Assembly: GCA_041392065.1 (NCBI GenBank)
Contig: JAWKMU010000001.1
Location: forward strand, 248,001 to 312,000
Length of the DNA stretch: 64,000 nucleotides
Source: CAJQLB01 sp041392065
Lineage (GTDB): Bacteria; Bacteroidota; Bacteroidia; Flavobacteriales; Flavobacteriaceae
Direction of reading: 5' to 3'
Shown here piece by piece: positions 54,151 to 63,490 of this stretch. How positions within the stretch are numbered: the first letter of the stretch is position 1; the number at the start of each line of letters is the position of its first letter. The notes under the pieces are model-generated. The model had not been told where the DNA came from and made no database searches. It was given only the letters and a program-made list of their open reading frames with translations. The translations under genes and the position numbers were made by a program.

Positions 54151-54627
54151 ATGAGAAAAAGAGCAGCGAAAAAAAGACCGCTTTTACCAGATCCACGTTT
54201 TAACGACCAGTTAGTAACTCGTTTCGTTAACATGATGATGTGGGACGGAAAAAAGTCGGTAGCTTTTAAAATTTTCTACGATGCAATTGATATTGTAGAA
54301 CAAAAAAAGAATAATGACGAAAAATCAGCTTTAGAAACATGGAAAGATGCTTTATCAAACGTTATGCCTCACGTAGAAGTACGTAGTCGTAGAGTTGGAG
54401 GAGCAACATTCCAAATTCCAATGCAGATTCGTCCAGATCGTAAAGTTTCAACAGCTATGAAATGGCTAATTAGCTATTCAAGAAAAAGAAACGAAAAATC
54501 TATGGCTCAAAAATTGGCAGCTGAAATATTATCAGCAGCTAAAGAAGAAGGAGCAGCTGTAAAGAAAAGAGTTGATACTCATAAAATGGCTGAAGCAAAC
54601 AAAGCATTCTCACATTTTAGAATATAA
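54151..54627 (+). CDS. rpsG: 30S ribosomal protein S7
   Basis: 158 residues. Primary 16S rRNA binding protein of the 30S head. MRKRAAKKRPLLPDP and the GGATFQIPMQIRPDRK loop are typical. In E. coli S7 can regulate the str message by binding upstream of its own cistron; here the rpsL-rpsG gap is only 23 bases, so no large regulatory site is visible. Confidence 0.98.
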   Translation: MRKRAAKKRPLLPDPRFNDQLVTRFVNMMMWDGKKSVAFKIFYDAIDIVEQKKNNDEKSALETWKDALSNVMPHVEVRSRRVGGATFQIPMQIRPDRKVSTAMKWLISYSRKRNEKSMAQKLAAEILSAAKEEGAAVKKRVDTHKMAEANKAFSHFRI

Positions 54628-54630
54628 AAC

Positions 54631-56757
54631 ATGGCAAGAGATTTAAAATATACAAGAAATATAGGTATTGCCGCACATATTGATGCTGGTAAAACTACTA
54701 CAACAGAACGTATACTTTATTATACTGGAGTTTCTCACAAAATTGGTGAAGTTCACGATGGTGCAGCCACGATGGACTGGATGGAGCAAGAGCAAGAAAG
54801 AGGTATTACCATTACGTCTGCAGCTACAACCTGTACATGGAATTTTCCAATTGAAAATGGTCAGCCAACTTCAGATACTAAAGGTTATCATTTTAATATC
54901 ATTGATACTCCAGGTCACGTAGATTTTACGGTTGAAGTAAACCGTTCATTACGTGTACTTGATGGTTTGGTGTTTTTATTTAGTGCTGTAGATGGTGTAG
55001 AGCCACAGTCTGAAACCAACTGGAGATTAGCTGATAACTATAAAGTTCCAAGAATCGGATTCGTAAACAAAATGGATCGTCAAGGAGCTAACTTTATGGC
55101 TGTTTGCCAACAAGTTAAAGATATGTTGAAGTCTAATGCAGTGCCAATTGTTTTAAATATTGGTGATGAAATTGACTTTAAAGGAATTGTAGACTTGGTA
55201 AAAAACCGTGCAATAGTATGGCATGATGAAACGCAAGGTGCAACTTTTGATGTTATCGAAATTCCAGATGAGTTAAAAGCTGAAGCAAAAAAATATAGAG
55301 CATTACTTATTGAAGAAGTAGCAACTTATGATGAGAATCTTCTTGAGAAATTTATGGACGATGAAGACTCTATTACTGAAGACGAAATACATGCAGCTTT
55401 GCGTGCAGCAGTAATGGATATGGCTATTATTCCAATGATTTGTGGTTCATCATTTAAAAATAAAGGCGTTCAGTTTTTGTTAGATGCTGTTTGTCGTTAT
55501 TTGCCTTCTCCATTAGATAGAGATAACATAAAAGGTATAAACCCTGACACAGAGCAAGAAGAAACTCGTAAACCTGACGTAAAAGCACCATTTTCGGCAT
55601 TGGCATTTAAAATCGCAACCGATCCTTATGTTGGTCGTCTTGCATTTTTCCGTGCATATTCAGGTCGTTTGGATGCAGGTTCTTACGTTTTAAATACACG
55701 TTCAGGCAATAAAGAAAGAATTTCACGTATATACCAAATGCATGCTAACAAACAAAATGCAATTGAGTATATTGAAGCTGGAGATATTGGAGCTGCAGTA
55801 GGATTTAAAGATATTAAAACTGGAGATACCTTAACCTCAGAGAAAAATCCAATTGTATTGGAATCTATGAATTTCCCTGACCCAGTTATTGGTATCGCTG
55901 TAGAGCCTAAAACAAAAGCTGATGTTGATAAATTAGGTATGGCTTTATCAAAATTAGCAGAAGAAGACCCAACATTCACAGTAAGAACAGACGAGGCTTC
56001 AGGTCAGACTATTATTTCTGGAATGGGTGAGCTTCATTTGGATATTATTGTTGATCGTCTTAGACGTGAGTTTAAGGTAGAAGTAAACCAAGGACAGCCA
56101 CAAGTAGAATACAAAGAAGCGATTACAAGAAAAGCAGAGCACAGAGAAGTTTACAAAAAACAATCTGGTGGTCGTGGTAAATTCGCTGATATTGTATTTA
56201 CACTTGAACCAGCTGAAGAAGGAAAACAAGGTCTTGAATTCGTATCTGAGATTAAAGGTGGTAACGTTCCTAAAGAATTTATTCCTTCAATTGAAAAAGG
56301 ATTTAAAATGGCTATGATTAATGGTCCATTAGCAGGCTATGAAGTTGATGCTATGAAAGTAACATTAACAGATGGTTCTTATCATGATGTAGATTCTGAT
56401 CAATTATCATTCGAATTAGCTGCAAAATTAGGATTTAAAGCTGCTGCAAAAGCTGCAAAAGCTGTAATTATGGAGCCTATTATGAAACTTGAGGTAATCA
56501 CTCCTGAAGAAAACATGGGTGATATTGTAGGAGATCTTAACCGTCGTAGAGGACAAGTAAATGATATGGGAGACAGAGCAGGAGCAAAAACTGTAAAAGC
56601 TCACGTACCATTATCTGAAATGTTTGGATATGTTACAACATTAAGAACATTGTCTTCAGGACGTGCAACATCAACAATGGAATTTTCTCACTATGCTGAA
56701 ACTCCTTCAAACATATCTGAAGAAGTTATTAAAGCAACTAAAGGTGTAGAAGCTTAA
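54631..56757 (+). CDS. fusA: Elongation factor G
   Basis: 708-residue translocase GTPase, 3 bases after rpsG. G1 AHIDAGKTTTTERIL, G3 DTPGHVDF, G4 NKMDRQGA; domains II-V follow, with domain IV segment SGGRGKFADIVFTLEP near residue 510. The tuf gene, which often follows fusA, is absent here; rpsJ follows instead. Confidence 0.98.
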   Translation: MARDLKYTRNIGIAAHIDAGKTTTTERILYYTGVSHKIGEVHDGAATMDWMEQEQERGITITSAATTCTWNFPIENGQPTSDTKGYHFNIIDTPGHVDFTVEVNRSLRVLDGLVFLFSAVDGVEPQSETNWRLADNYKVPRIGFVNKMDRQGANFMAVCQQVKDMLKSNAVPIVLNIGDEIDFKGIVDLVKNRAIVWHDETQGATFDVIEIPDELKAEAKKYRALLIEEVATYDENLLEKFMDDEDSITEDEIHAALRAAVMDMAIIPMICGSSFKNKGVQFLLDAVCRYLPSPLDRDNIKGINPDTEQEETRKPDVKAPFSALAFKIATDPYVGRLAFFRAYSGRLDAGSYVLNTRSGNKERISRIYQMHANKQNAIEYIEAGDIGAAVGFKDIKTGDTLTSEKNPIVLESMNFPDPVIGIAVEPKTKADVDKLGMALSKLAEEDPTFTVRTDEASGQTIISGMGELHLDIIVDRLRREFKVEVNQGQPQVEYKEAITRKAEHREVYKKQSGGRGKFADIVFTLEPAEEGKQGLEFVSEIKGGNVPKEFIPSIEKGFKMAMINGPLAGYEVDAMKVTLTDGSYHDVDSDQLSFELAAKLGFKAAAKAAKAVIMEPIMKLEVITPEENMGDIVGDLNRRRGQVNDMGDRAGAKTVKAHVPLSEMFGYVTTLRTLSSGRATSTMEFSHYAETPSNISEEVIKATKGVEA

Positions 56758-56768
56758 AATCTAAGAAA

Positions 56769-57074
56769 ATGAGTCAAAAAATCAGAATAAAATTAAAGTC
56801 TTACGATCATAATTTGGTAGATAAATCTGCTGATAAGATTGTAAAAACAGTAAAAAGTACTGGAGCTGTTGTAACTGGGCCAATTCCATTACCAACACAC
56901 AAGAAAATTTTCACTGTATTGCGTTCACCTCACGTAAACAAGAAGGCAAGAGAACAATTCCAATTAAGCTCTTATAAGAGATTGTTAGACATTTACTCGT
57001 CTTCTTCAAAAACAATTGATGCTTTAATGAAACTAGAATTACCAAGTGGAGTTGAAGTAGAAATTAAGGTGTAA
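56769..57074 (+). CDS. rpsJ: 30S ribosomal protein S10
   Basis: 101 residues, GPIPLPTHKKIFTVLRSPHV being the S10 signature with the following NKKAREQFQLSSYKRLLDI. It also joins NusA/NusB-dependent antitermination in other bacteria. It ends the str-type block: a strong hairpin stands between it and rplC. Confidence 0.98.
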   Translation: MSQKIRIKLKSYDHNLVDKSADKIVKTVKSTGAVVTGPIPLPTHKKIFTVLRSPHVNKKAREQFQLSSYKRLLDIYSSSSKTIDALMKLELPSGVEVEIKV

Positions 57075-57090
57075 GTAAAAAGAAACATGT

Positions 57091-57108
57091 CTTTAACGAT
57101 GGTTAAGG
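57091..57108 (+). promoter_or_regulatory. Small hairpin after rpsJ
   Basis: CTTTAAC / GTTAAGG, 7 pairs with one wobble, loop GATG. Stands 17 bases before the terminator-like stem; could form a regulatory pair with it. Confidence 0.35.
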
Positions 57109-57124
57109 AAAAACGGAAAAATAC

Positions 57125-57161
57125 AATTCAAGGCTGAAACGTATTTTTTCAGCCTTGAATT
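57125..57161 (+). terminator. Strong 15-pair hairpin between rpsJ and rplC
   Basis: AATTCAAGGCTGAAA (57125-57139) pairs perfectly with its inverse (57147-57161), loop 7 bases, then TTAATAAAT. It lies in the 123-base gap between rpsJ and rplC. The stem is strong, but the T tract after it is poor, so it may be an attenuator or processing site. No promoter is visible between it and rplC. Confidence 0.65.
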
Positions 57162-57197
57162 TTAATAAATAAAAAGTAATAATTAATAATAATAAAT

Positions 57198-57815
57198 ATG
57201 TCTGGGTTAATAGGAAAAAAAATCGGTATGACCAGCATTTTCGATGAAAATGGAAAAAACATTCCATGTACAGTAATCGAAGCTGGACCATGTATCGTTA
57301 CCCAAGTCAGAACCGAAGAAGTAGATGGTTATTCTGCACTTCAGTTAGGTTTCGATGACGCGACAGAAAAAAGTGCTACTAAAGCAGACCTTGGTCACGC
57401 TAAAAAAGCAGGAACTTCTGTAAAACGCAAAGTCGTAGAATTTAAAGGTTTTGATAAGGAGTACAAATTAGGTGATGCAATCACTGTAGAGCACTTTATT
57501 GAAGGAGAATTTGTAGATATCTCTGGAATTTCAAAAGGTAAAGGGTTTCAAGGTGTTGTAAAACGTCACGGTTTTGGAGGTGTAGGTCAATCTACTCACG
57601 GTCAACATAACCGTTTAAGAGCACCAGGTTCTATTGGAGCAGCTTCATATCCTGCAAGAGTATTTAAAGGAATGAAAATGGCTGGAAGAATGGGAACTGA
57701 TAAAGTGAAAGTCGAAAATTTAAGAGTTTTAAAAGTAGTTGCCGAAAAGAATCTACTTGTTGTAAAAGGATGTGTTCCTGGTCACAAAAACTCTTATGTA
57801 ACAATAGAGAAATAA
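57198..57815 (+). CDS. rplC: 50S ribosomal protein L3
   Basis: 205 residues, early-assembly 23S rRNA binding protein near the peptidyl transferase centre. MSGLIGKKIGMTSIFDENGK and the GKGFQGVVKRHGFGG loop (extension reaching the active site) are clear. First gene after the large hairpin; its stop overlaps the rplD ATG by one base. Confidence 0.98.
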   Translation: MSGLIGKKIGMTSIFDENGKNIPCTVIEAGPCIVTQVRTEEVDGYSALQLGFDDATEKSATKADLGHAKKAGTSVKRKVVEFKGFDKEYKLGDAITVEHFIEGEFVDISGISKGKGFQGVVKRHGFGGVGQSTHGQHNRLRAPGSIGAASYPARVFKGMKMAGRMGTDKVKVENLRVLKVVAEKNLLVVKGCVPGHKNSYVTIEK

Positions 57816-58444
57816 TGAAGGTAGCAGTTTTAGACGTAAACGGAAAAGACACAGGAAGAAAGGTAGACCTTTCAAAAGATGTGTTTGAAATTGAGCCTAA
57901 CAATCATGCAGTATATCTGGATGTTAAGCAATTCTTAGCAAACCAAAGGCAAGGAACTCACAAAGCAAAAGAAAGAGGTGAGATTTCTGGAAGTACACGC
58001 AAGATTAAAAAGCAAAAAGGTACAGGTACTGCTCGTGCAGGAAGTATAAAGTCTGGAGTATTTAAAGGTGGTGGACGTATGTTTGGCCCAAAACCAAGAA
58101 ACTACGGATTTAAATTAAACAAAAATGTGAAACGTTTAGCACGTAAATCAGCACTATCAATTAAGGCAGGTGACAAGGCTATAACAGTTTTAGAAGACTT
58201 CAATTTTGATGCTCCTAAAACTAAAAATTTTACAGCTGTTTTAAAGGCTTTAGACTTAGAAAACAAAAAATCTTTATTTGTGTTGGGAGCGTCAAATAAT
58301 AATGTATATTTGTCGTCACGCAATTTAAAGGGGTCTGAAGTTATAACAAGTTCAGAATTAAGTACTTACAAGATTTTAAATGCAAATCAAGTAGTGCTTT
58401 TAGAGAGCTCTTTAGAAGGAATTGAATCGAATTTAAGTAAATAA
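57815..58444 (+). CDS. rplD: 50S ribosomal protein L4
   Basis: 209 residues. Start at ATG 57815 (MKVAVLDVNGKDTGRKVDL) overlapping the rplC stop; an earlier in-frame ATG inside rplC is not used. The tunnel-lining loop region KIKKQKGTGTARAGSIKSG is present. L4 is the autoregulator of the S10 operon in E. coli, which makes the hairpin before rplC interesting. Confidence 0.98.
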   Translation: MKVAVLDVNGKDTGRKVDLSKDVFEIEPNNHAVYLDVKQFLANQRQGTHKAKERGEISGSTRKIKKQKGTGTARAGSIKSGVFKGGGRMFGPKPRNYGFKLNKNVKRLARKSALSIKAGDKAITVLEDFNFDAPKTKNFTAVLKALDLENKKSLFVLGASNNNVYLSSRNLKGSEVITSSELSTYKILNANQVVLLESSLEGIESNLSK

Positions 58445-58452
58445 GGAACAAG

Positions 58453-58743
58453 ATGAGTATCTTAATTAAACCAATAATCACAGAAAAAGCAACTAATGCA
58501 AGCGAGCTTCGCAATTGCTTTAGCTTTCAAGTGAATACTAAGGCGAACAAGGTAGAAATCAAAAAAGCAGTAGAAGCTGCTTATGGTGTTTCTGTTGAAA
58601 AAGTTCGCACTATAAATGTCCGTCCAGATAGAAAAACCAAGTACACAAAAACTGGTATTCAACATGGTAAAACAAATGCTGTTAAAAAAGCAATTGTACA
58701 GCTGGCGGAAGGTGAAACGATTGATTTATATGCTAATATGTAA
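58453..58743 (+). CDS. rplW: 50S ribosomal protein L23
   Basis: 96 residues, at the exit tunnel and docking site for trigger factor and SRP. IKPIITEKATNASELRNCF and KVRTINVRPDRKTKYTKTG match the family. Nine bases after rplD. Confidence 0.98.
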   Translation: MSILIKPIITEKATNASELRNCFSFQVNTKANKVEIKKAVEAAYGVSVEKVRTINVRPDRKTKYTKTGIQHGKTNAVKKAIVQLAEGETIDLYANM

Positions 58744-58753
58744 TTAGACAACA

Positions 58754-59581
58754 ATGTCAGTAAGAAAATTAAAACCAATCACACCAGGACAGCGTTTTAG
58801 AGTAGTAAACGGATTTGACGCCATTACTACTGATAAGCCGGAGAAAAGTTTGTTAGCTCCGAAAAAACGTTCAGGTGGTAGAAACAGTCAAGGAAAAATG
58901 ACCATGCGCTACAAAGGTGGAGGTCATAAGAAAAGGTATCGAGTTATCGATTTTAAACGTAATAAAGCAGGAATTCCTGCGCAAGTTGCTACAATCGAAT
59001 ACGATCCGAACAGAACGGCTTTTATAGCTTTATTGAATTATCAAGATGGCGAAAAGCGTTACATCATTGCCCAAAATGGACTTCAAGTTGGACAAAATGT
59101 AGTATCTGGTGAAAGTGGAGTTGCTCCAGAAATTGGAAATTCAATGCCACTTAGCGAAATACCTTTAGGGACAATTATTTCTTGTATAGAACTGCGTCCA
59201 GGTCAAGGAGCTGTTATGGCTCGTAGTGCTGGTGCATTTGCACAATTAATGGCAAGAGATGGTAAATTTGCAACAGTTAAATTACCATCTGGAGAGACAA
59301 GATTAATTCTTGCAACTTGTATGGCAACTATTGGAGCTGTATCTAACTCAGATCACCAATTGTTAGTGTCTGGTAAAGCAGGTAGAACAAGATGGTTAGG
59401 AAGACGTCCAAGAACAAGACCAGTAGTAATGAACCCAATCGATCACCCAATGGGTGGTGGTGAAGGTCGTGCTTCAGGAGGACACCCTCGTTCTAGAAAA
59501 GGAATTCCAGCTAAAGGTTACAGAACACGTTCTAAAACTAAAGCAAGTAATAAATATATTGTTGAACGTAGAAAGAAATAA
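58754..59581 (+). CDS. rplB: 50S ribosomal protein L2
   Basis: 275 residues, essential for subunit association and the peptidyl transferase centre. The C-terminal NPIDHPMGGGEGR with its conserved histidine is complete; GRRPRTRPVVMN precedes it. Ten bases after rplW. Confidence 0.98.
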   Translation: MSVRKLKPITPGQRFRVVNGFDAITTDKPEKSLLAPKKRSGGRNSQGKMTMRYKGGGHKKRYRVIDFKRNKAGIPAQVATIEYDPNRTAFIALLNYQDGEKRYIIAQNGLQVGQNVVSGESGVAPEIGNSMPLSEIPLGTIISCIELRPGQGAVMARSAGAFAQLMARDGKFATVKLPSGETRLILATCMATIGAVSNSDHQLLVSGKAGRTRWLGRRPRTRPVVMNPIDHPMGGGEGRASGGHPRSRKGIPAKGYRTRSKTKASNKYIVERRKK

Positions 59582-59587
59582 TAAATC

Positions 59588-59866
59588 ATGGCAAGATCAT
59601 TAAAAAAAGGACCTTACGTTCATTATAAATTAGAAAAGAAAGTTGCTGAAAATGTTGAAGCTAACAAAAAAACTGTTATCAAAACTTGGTCAAGAGCCTC
59701 AATGATAACTCCAGACTTTGTTGGTCAAACAATAGCAGTACATAATGGCAGACAATTTGTACCTGTTTACGTAACCGAAAACATGGTAGGTCATAAATTA
59801 GGAGAATTTTCACCAACACGTTCATTCCGTGGACATGCAGGTGCTAAAAATAAAGGTAAAAAATAA
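59588..59866 (+). CDS. rpsS: 30S ribosomal protein S19
   Basis: 92 residues; forms a complex with S13 in the 30S head. MARSLKKGPYVHYKLEKKV and GHKLGEFSPTRSFRGHAG are the S19 signatures. Six bases after rplB. Confidence 0.98.
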   Translation: MARSLKKGPYVHYKLEKKVAENVEANKKTVIKTWSRASMITPDFVGQTIAVHNGRQFVPVYVTENMVGHKLGEFSPTRSFRGHAGAKNKGKK

Positions 59867-59871
59867 GAGCA

Positions 59872-60279
59872 ATGGGAAGTCGTAAAAAACAAATGGCACA
59901 CGCTATTAAGGAAGAAAAAAAGCAAGTTGCTTTTGCCAAGCTTAATAACTGTCCTACGTCACCAAGAAAAATGCGCTTAGTAGCCGATTTAGTAAGAGGT
60001 GAAAAGGTAGAAAAGGCACTTAATATTTTAAGATTCAGTCAAAAAGAATCATCACGTCGTTTAGAAAAATTGTTATTGTCTGCAGTTGCAAACTGGCAAT
60101 CTAAAAACGAAGATGCAGATATTGAACAAGCTGAATTATTTGTAAAAGAGATTAGAGTTGATGGCGGATCTATGTTAAAGAGATTACGTCCAGCACCTCA
60201 AGGTCGTGCACACAGAATTAGAAAAAGATCCAACCACGTAACACTTGTGCTTGGAGCTAAAAATAACACACAAAGCTAA
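59872..60279 (+). CDS. rplV: 50S ribosomal protein L22
   Basis: 135 residues, lining the exit tunnel (macrolide-relevant loop). NNCPTSPRKMRLVADLVRG and the GRAHRIRKRSNHVTLVLG loop are clear. The N terminus is longer than in E. coli (MGSRKKQMAHAIKEEKKQVA), with the typical start near residue 20; both starts are possible. Confidence 0.97.
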   Translation: MGSRKKQMAHAIKEEKKQVAFAKLNNCPTSPRKMRLVADLVRGEKVEKALNILRFSQKESSRRLEKLLLSAVANWQSKNEDADIEQAELFVKEIRVDGGSMLKRLRPAPQGRAHRIRKRSNHVTLVLGAKNNTQS

Positions 60280-60288
60280 GATAGAGAT

Positions 60289-61011
60289 ATGGGACAAAAG
60301 ACAAATCCGATAGGAAATCGTTTAGGAATTATCAGAGGATGGGAATCTAACTGGTATGGAGGAAATGATTATGGAGATAAGCTTGCTGAAGATGATAAAA
60401 TCAGAAAGTACATACACGCTCGTTTATCAAAAGCTAGTGTATCGAGAGTAATCATCGAAAGAACTCTTAAACTTGTAACCGTTACTATCACTACTGCTAG
60501 ACCTGGTATTATTATCGGAAAAGGTGGACAAGAGGTAGACAAGTTAAAAGAAGAGCTTAAAAAGATTACTGGTAAAGAAGTTCAGTTAAATATCTTCGAA
60601 ATTAAAAGACCTGAATTAGATGCATTTTTAGTAGCATCTAGTGTTGCTCGTCAAATTGAAAACCGTATTTCTTATAAGAGAGCTATTAAAATGGCTATTG
60701 CGGCAACAATGAGAATGAATGCAGAAGGTATTAAAATTCAAATTAGTGGTCGTTTAAACGGAGCAGAAATGGCACGTAACGAGCACTACAAAGAAGGTAG
60801 AATTCCTTTATCTACATTTAGAGCTGACATTGACTATGCTTTAGTTGAAGCACACACTACTTATGGTAGATTGGGTGTAAAAGTGTGGATTATGAAAGGT
60901 GAAGTTTATGGCAAAAGAGAACTTTCTCCATTAGTTGGCTTATCTAAAAAACAAGCAAAAGGTGGACGTGGAGCTGCTGGTAGTACAGCAAAACCTCGTC
61001 GAAGAAAGTAA
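60289..61011 (+). CDS. rpsC: 30S ribosomal protein S3
   Basis: 240 residues at the mRNA entry tunnel, helicase-related. KH domain TARPGIIIGKGGQEVDKLKE (GxxG loop) is followed by MAIAATMRMNAEGIKIQISG and the C-terminal half ending in Lys/Arg-rich TAKPRRRK. Confidence 0.98.
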   Translation: MGQKTNPIGNRLGIIRGWESNWYGGNDYGDKLAEDDKIRKYIHARLSKASVSRVIIERTLKLVTVTITTARPGIIIGKGGQEVDKLKEELKKITGKEVQLNIFEIKRPELDAFLVASSVARQIENRISYKRAIKMAIAATMRMNAEGIKIQISGRLNGAEMARNEHYKEGRIPLSTFRADIDYALVEAHTTYGRLGVKVWIMKGEVYGKRELSPLVGLSKKQAKGGRGAAGSTAKPRRRK

Positions 61012-61031
61012 TTTTTTAAAGAGAAAAGAAA

Positions 61032-61457
61032 ATGTTACAACCTAAAAGAACAAAATTCCGTAAGCAACAAAAAGGTCGCATGAAAGGAAATGCCGAAAGA
61101 GGGCATCAACTTTCAAATGGAATGTTTGGTATAAAATCTGTCCACGAAACAGGATGTTTTATAACCTCAAGGCAAATTGAAGCAGCTCGTATTGCGGCCA
61201 CTCGTTATATGAAAAGAGAAGGTCAGTTATGGATTAAGATATTTCCAGACAAGCCTATTACTAAAAAACCTTTAGAAGTACGTATGGGTAAAGGTAAAGG
61301 TGCCGTAGAATATTGGGTAGCTGTAGTGAAACCGGGAAGAATGTTATTTGAAATTGGAGGAGTATCACATGATATTGCAAAAGAAGCATTACGTTTGGCT
61401 GCTCAAAAACTCCCTGTTAAAACGAAGTTTGTAATTGCTAGAGACTTCGAAGCTTAA
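61032..61457 (+). CDS. rplP: 50S ribosomal protein L16
   Basis: 141 residues, near the A site and affecting peptidyl transfer. MLQPKRTKFRKQQKGRMKG and the GKGKGAVEYWVAVVKPGR loop are diagnostic. 20 bases after rpsC. Confidence 0.98.
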   Translation: MLQPKRTKFRKQQKGRMKGNAERGHQLSNGMFGIKSVHETGCFITSRQIEAARIAATRYMKREGQLWIKIFPDKPITKKPLEVRMGKGKGAVEYWVAVVKPGRMLFEIGGVSHDIAKEALRLAAQKLPVKTKFVIARDFEA

Positions 61458-61469
61458 TTTATTGATATT

Positions 61470-61661
61470 ATGAAACAATCAGAAATTAAAGAACTATCTA
61501 TAGCTGAGTTAAAAGAAAAACTTGGTGAGACAAAAAAGAGTTATGCAGACCTTAAAATGGCTCATGCAATATCACCTCTTGAAAACCCTATTCAGTTACG
61601 CACTGTTAGACGTTTGGTGGCAAGAATAGCAACGGAATTAACTAAAAGAGAAGTACAATAA
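61470..61661 (+). CDS. rpmC: 50S ribosomal protein L29
   Basis: 63 residues, all-helical, near the tunnel exit. KELSIAELKEKLGETKKSY and IQLRTVRRLVARIATELTK fit L29. 12 bases after rplP. Confidence 0.97.
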   Translation: MKQSEIKELSIAELKEKLGETKKSYADLKMAHAISPLENPIQLRTVRRLVARIATELTKREVQ

Positions 61662-61678
61662 TTGTATTCTGCTTAAAG

Positions 61679-61936
61679 ATGGAAAAAAGAAATTTAAGAA
61701 AAGAACGTATAGGAGTAGTTACTAGTAACAAAATGGAAAAATCTATTGTTGTTTCTGAAGTAAAAAAAGTAAAACATCCTATGTATGGAAAATTCGTGTT
61801 GAAAACGAAAAAATACGTTGCACACGACGAAACAAACGACTGTAACGAAGGAGATACTGTAAGAATCATGGAAACACGACCTTTAAGTAAATCTAAGTGT
61901 TGGAGATTAGTAGAAATAATTGAAAGAGCTAAGTAA
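61679..61936 (+). CDS. rpsQ: 30S ribosomal protein S17
   Basis: 85 residues, OB-fold protein of early 30S assembly. MEKRNLRKERIGVVTSNKM and VRIMETRPLSKSKCWRLVEI are typical. 17 bases after rpmC. Confidence 0.97.
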   Translation: MEKRNLRKERIGVVTSNKMEKSIVVSEVKKVKHPMYGKFVLKTKKYVAHDETNDCNEGDTVRIMETRPLSKSKCWRLVEIIERAK

Positions 61937-61938
61937 TT

Positions 61939-62307
61939 ATGGTACAGCAAGAATCAAGATTAAAAGTTGCCGATAATACTGGGGCAAAGGAAGTTTTAAC
62001 TATCCGTGTTCTAGGCGGCACTAAAAGAAGATATGCATCAGTAGGTGACAAAATTGTTGTTTCTGTAAAAGATGCTACGCCAAACGGAAACATAAAAAAA
62101 GGAGCTGTTTCAACAGCAGTAGTTGTTCGTACAGTTAAAGAAGTTAGAAGACCAGATGGTTCATATATCAGATTTGATGATAACGCTTGTGTACTTTTAA
62201 ATCCAGCAGGAGAAATGAGAGGTACACGTGTTTTTGGACCAGTAGCAAGAGAACTTCGTGACAAACAGTTCATGAAAATTGTATCATTAGCACCTGAAGT
62301 GCTTTAA
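61939..62307 (+). CDS. rplN: 50S ribosomal protein L14
   Basis: 122 residues at the subunit interface, contacting 16S rRNA h14 (also the target of the RsfS silencing factor). MVQQESRLKVADNTGAKEVL and the C-terminal FGPVARELRDKQFMKIVSLA are family marks. Two bases after rpsQ. Confidence 0.98.
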   Translation: MVQQESRLKVADNTGAKEVLTIRVLGGTKRRYASVGDKIVVSVKDATPNGNIKKGAVSTAVVVRTVKEVRRPDGSYIRFDDNACVLLNPAGEMRGTRVFGPVARELRDKQFMKIVSLAPEVL

Positions 62308-62323
62308 GGCAAAAAATATTAAG

Positions 62324-62635
62324 ATGGGAAAGCTTAAAATAAAATCAGGAGATATTGTAAAAGTTATTGCTGGAGACCATAAAGGTACTGAAGGTAAGGT
62401 GCTTACAGTATTAAAAGATAAGAACAAAGCGATTGTTGAAGGTGTGAACATGGTTAAAAAACACATGAAACCAAGTGCACAAAACCCTCAAGGAGGAATC
62501 GTAGAAAAAGAAGCTGCTATTCAAATTTCTAACTTATCGTTGTTAACATCAAAAGGAGAGACAACTAGAGTTGGATACAGAATGGAAGGCGATAAGAAAG
62601 TGAGATTCGCTAAAAAATCTAATGAAGTAATATAG
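62324..62635 (+). CDS. rplX: 50S ribosomal protein L24
   Basis: 103 residues, initiates 50S assembly. The KOW motif KVIAGDHKGTEGKVLTVLKD is at residues 13-35. 16 bases after rplN. Confidence 0.98.
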   Translation: MGKLKIKSGDIVKVIAGDHKGTEGKVLTVLKDKNKAIVEGVNMVKKHMKPSAQNPQGGIVEKEAAIQISNLSLLTSKGETTRVGYRMEGDKKVRFAKKSNEVI

Positions 62636-62637
62636 TT

Positions 62638-63189
62638 ATGGCTTATACTCCAAGACTAAAACAAGAGTACAAAGACAAAGTAGTGTCTGCTCTTACAGAA
62701 GAATTCGGATATCAGAACATTATGCAAGTTCCTAAACTTAAAAAGATAGTAATATCTCAAGGTGTTGGAGCTGCTGTTGCAGATAAAAAGTTAATCGACT
62801 ATGCAGTAGACGAGATGACAAAAATTTCTGGGCAAAAAGCTGTATCTACAATATCAAAAAAAGACGTTGCATCTTTTAAATTACGTAAAGGAATGCCAAT
62901 AGGCGCAAAAGTAACTTTACGTGGTGAAAGAATGTACGAATTTTTAGATCGCTTAGTAACATCTGCTTTACCAAGAGTTAGAGATTTTAACGGTATTAAA
63001 GCTTCAGGCTTTGATGGTAGAGGAAACTACAGTCTAGGAATTACTGAACAAATTATATTTCCTGAGATTAATATTGATAAAGTAAACAGAATCTCTGGAA
63101 TGGACATTACATTTGTTACCTCGGCAGAAACAGATAAAGAAGCAAAATCATTATTAACAGAATTAGGATTACCTTTTCAAAAGAACTAA
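62638..63189 (+). CDS. rplE: 50S ribosomal protein L5
   Basis: 183 residues, binds 5S rRNA and the P-site tRNA. KIVISQGVGAAVADKKLI and the central VTLRGERMYEFLDRLVTSAL are diagnostic. Two bases after rplX. Confidence 0.98.
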   Translation: MAYTPRLKQEYKDKVVSALTEEFGYQNIMQVPKLKKIVISQGVGAAVADKKLIDYAVDEMTKISGQKAVSTISKKDVASFKLRKGMPIGAKVTLRGERMYEFLDRLVTSALPRVRDFNGIKASGFDGRGNYSLGITEQIIFPEINIDKVNRISGMDITFVTSAETDKEAKSLLTELGLPFQKN

Positions 63190-63192
63190 GAT

Positions 63193-63462
63193 ATGGCTAA
63201 AGAATCAATGAAAGCCCGCGAGGTAAAAAGAGCTAAATCAGTAGCTAAATATGCTGAAAAACGTAAAGCTTTAAAAGAAGCAGGCGATTATGAAGCATTA
63301 CAAAAGTTACCTAAAAACGCTTCTCCAGTACGTATGCACAACCGTTGCAAACTAACAGGAAGACCAAGAGGTTATATGAGAACTTTTGGAATTTCGCGTG
63401 TAACGTTCCGTGAAATGGCTAATCAAGGCTTAATTCCAGGTGTTAAAAAAGCAAGCTGGTAA
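63193..63462 (+). CDS. rpsN: 30S ribosomal protein S14, zinc-independent form
   Basis: 89 residues. RMHNRCKLTGRPRGYMRTFG and VTFREMANQGLIPGVKKASW are the S14 core. Only one cysteine is left, so this is the zinc-independent (C-minus) long form. Three bases after rplE. Confidence 0.97.
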   Translation: MAKESMKAREVKRAKSVAKYAEKRKALKEAGDYEALQKLPKNASPVRMHNRCKLTGRPRGYMRTFGISRVTFREMANQGLIPGVKKASW

Positions 63463-63490
63463 GCAAAACAAGAATTATAAATTGGTATAA

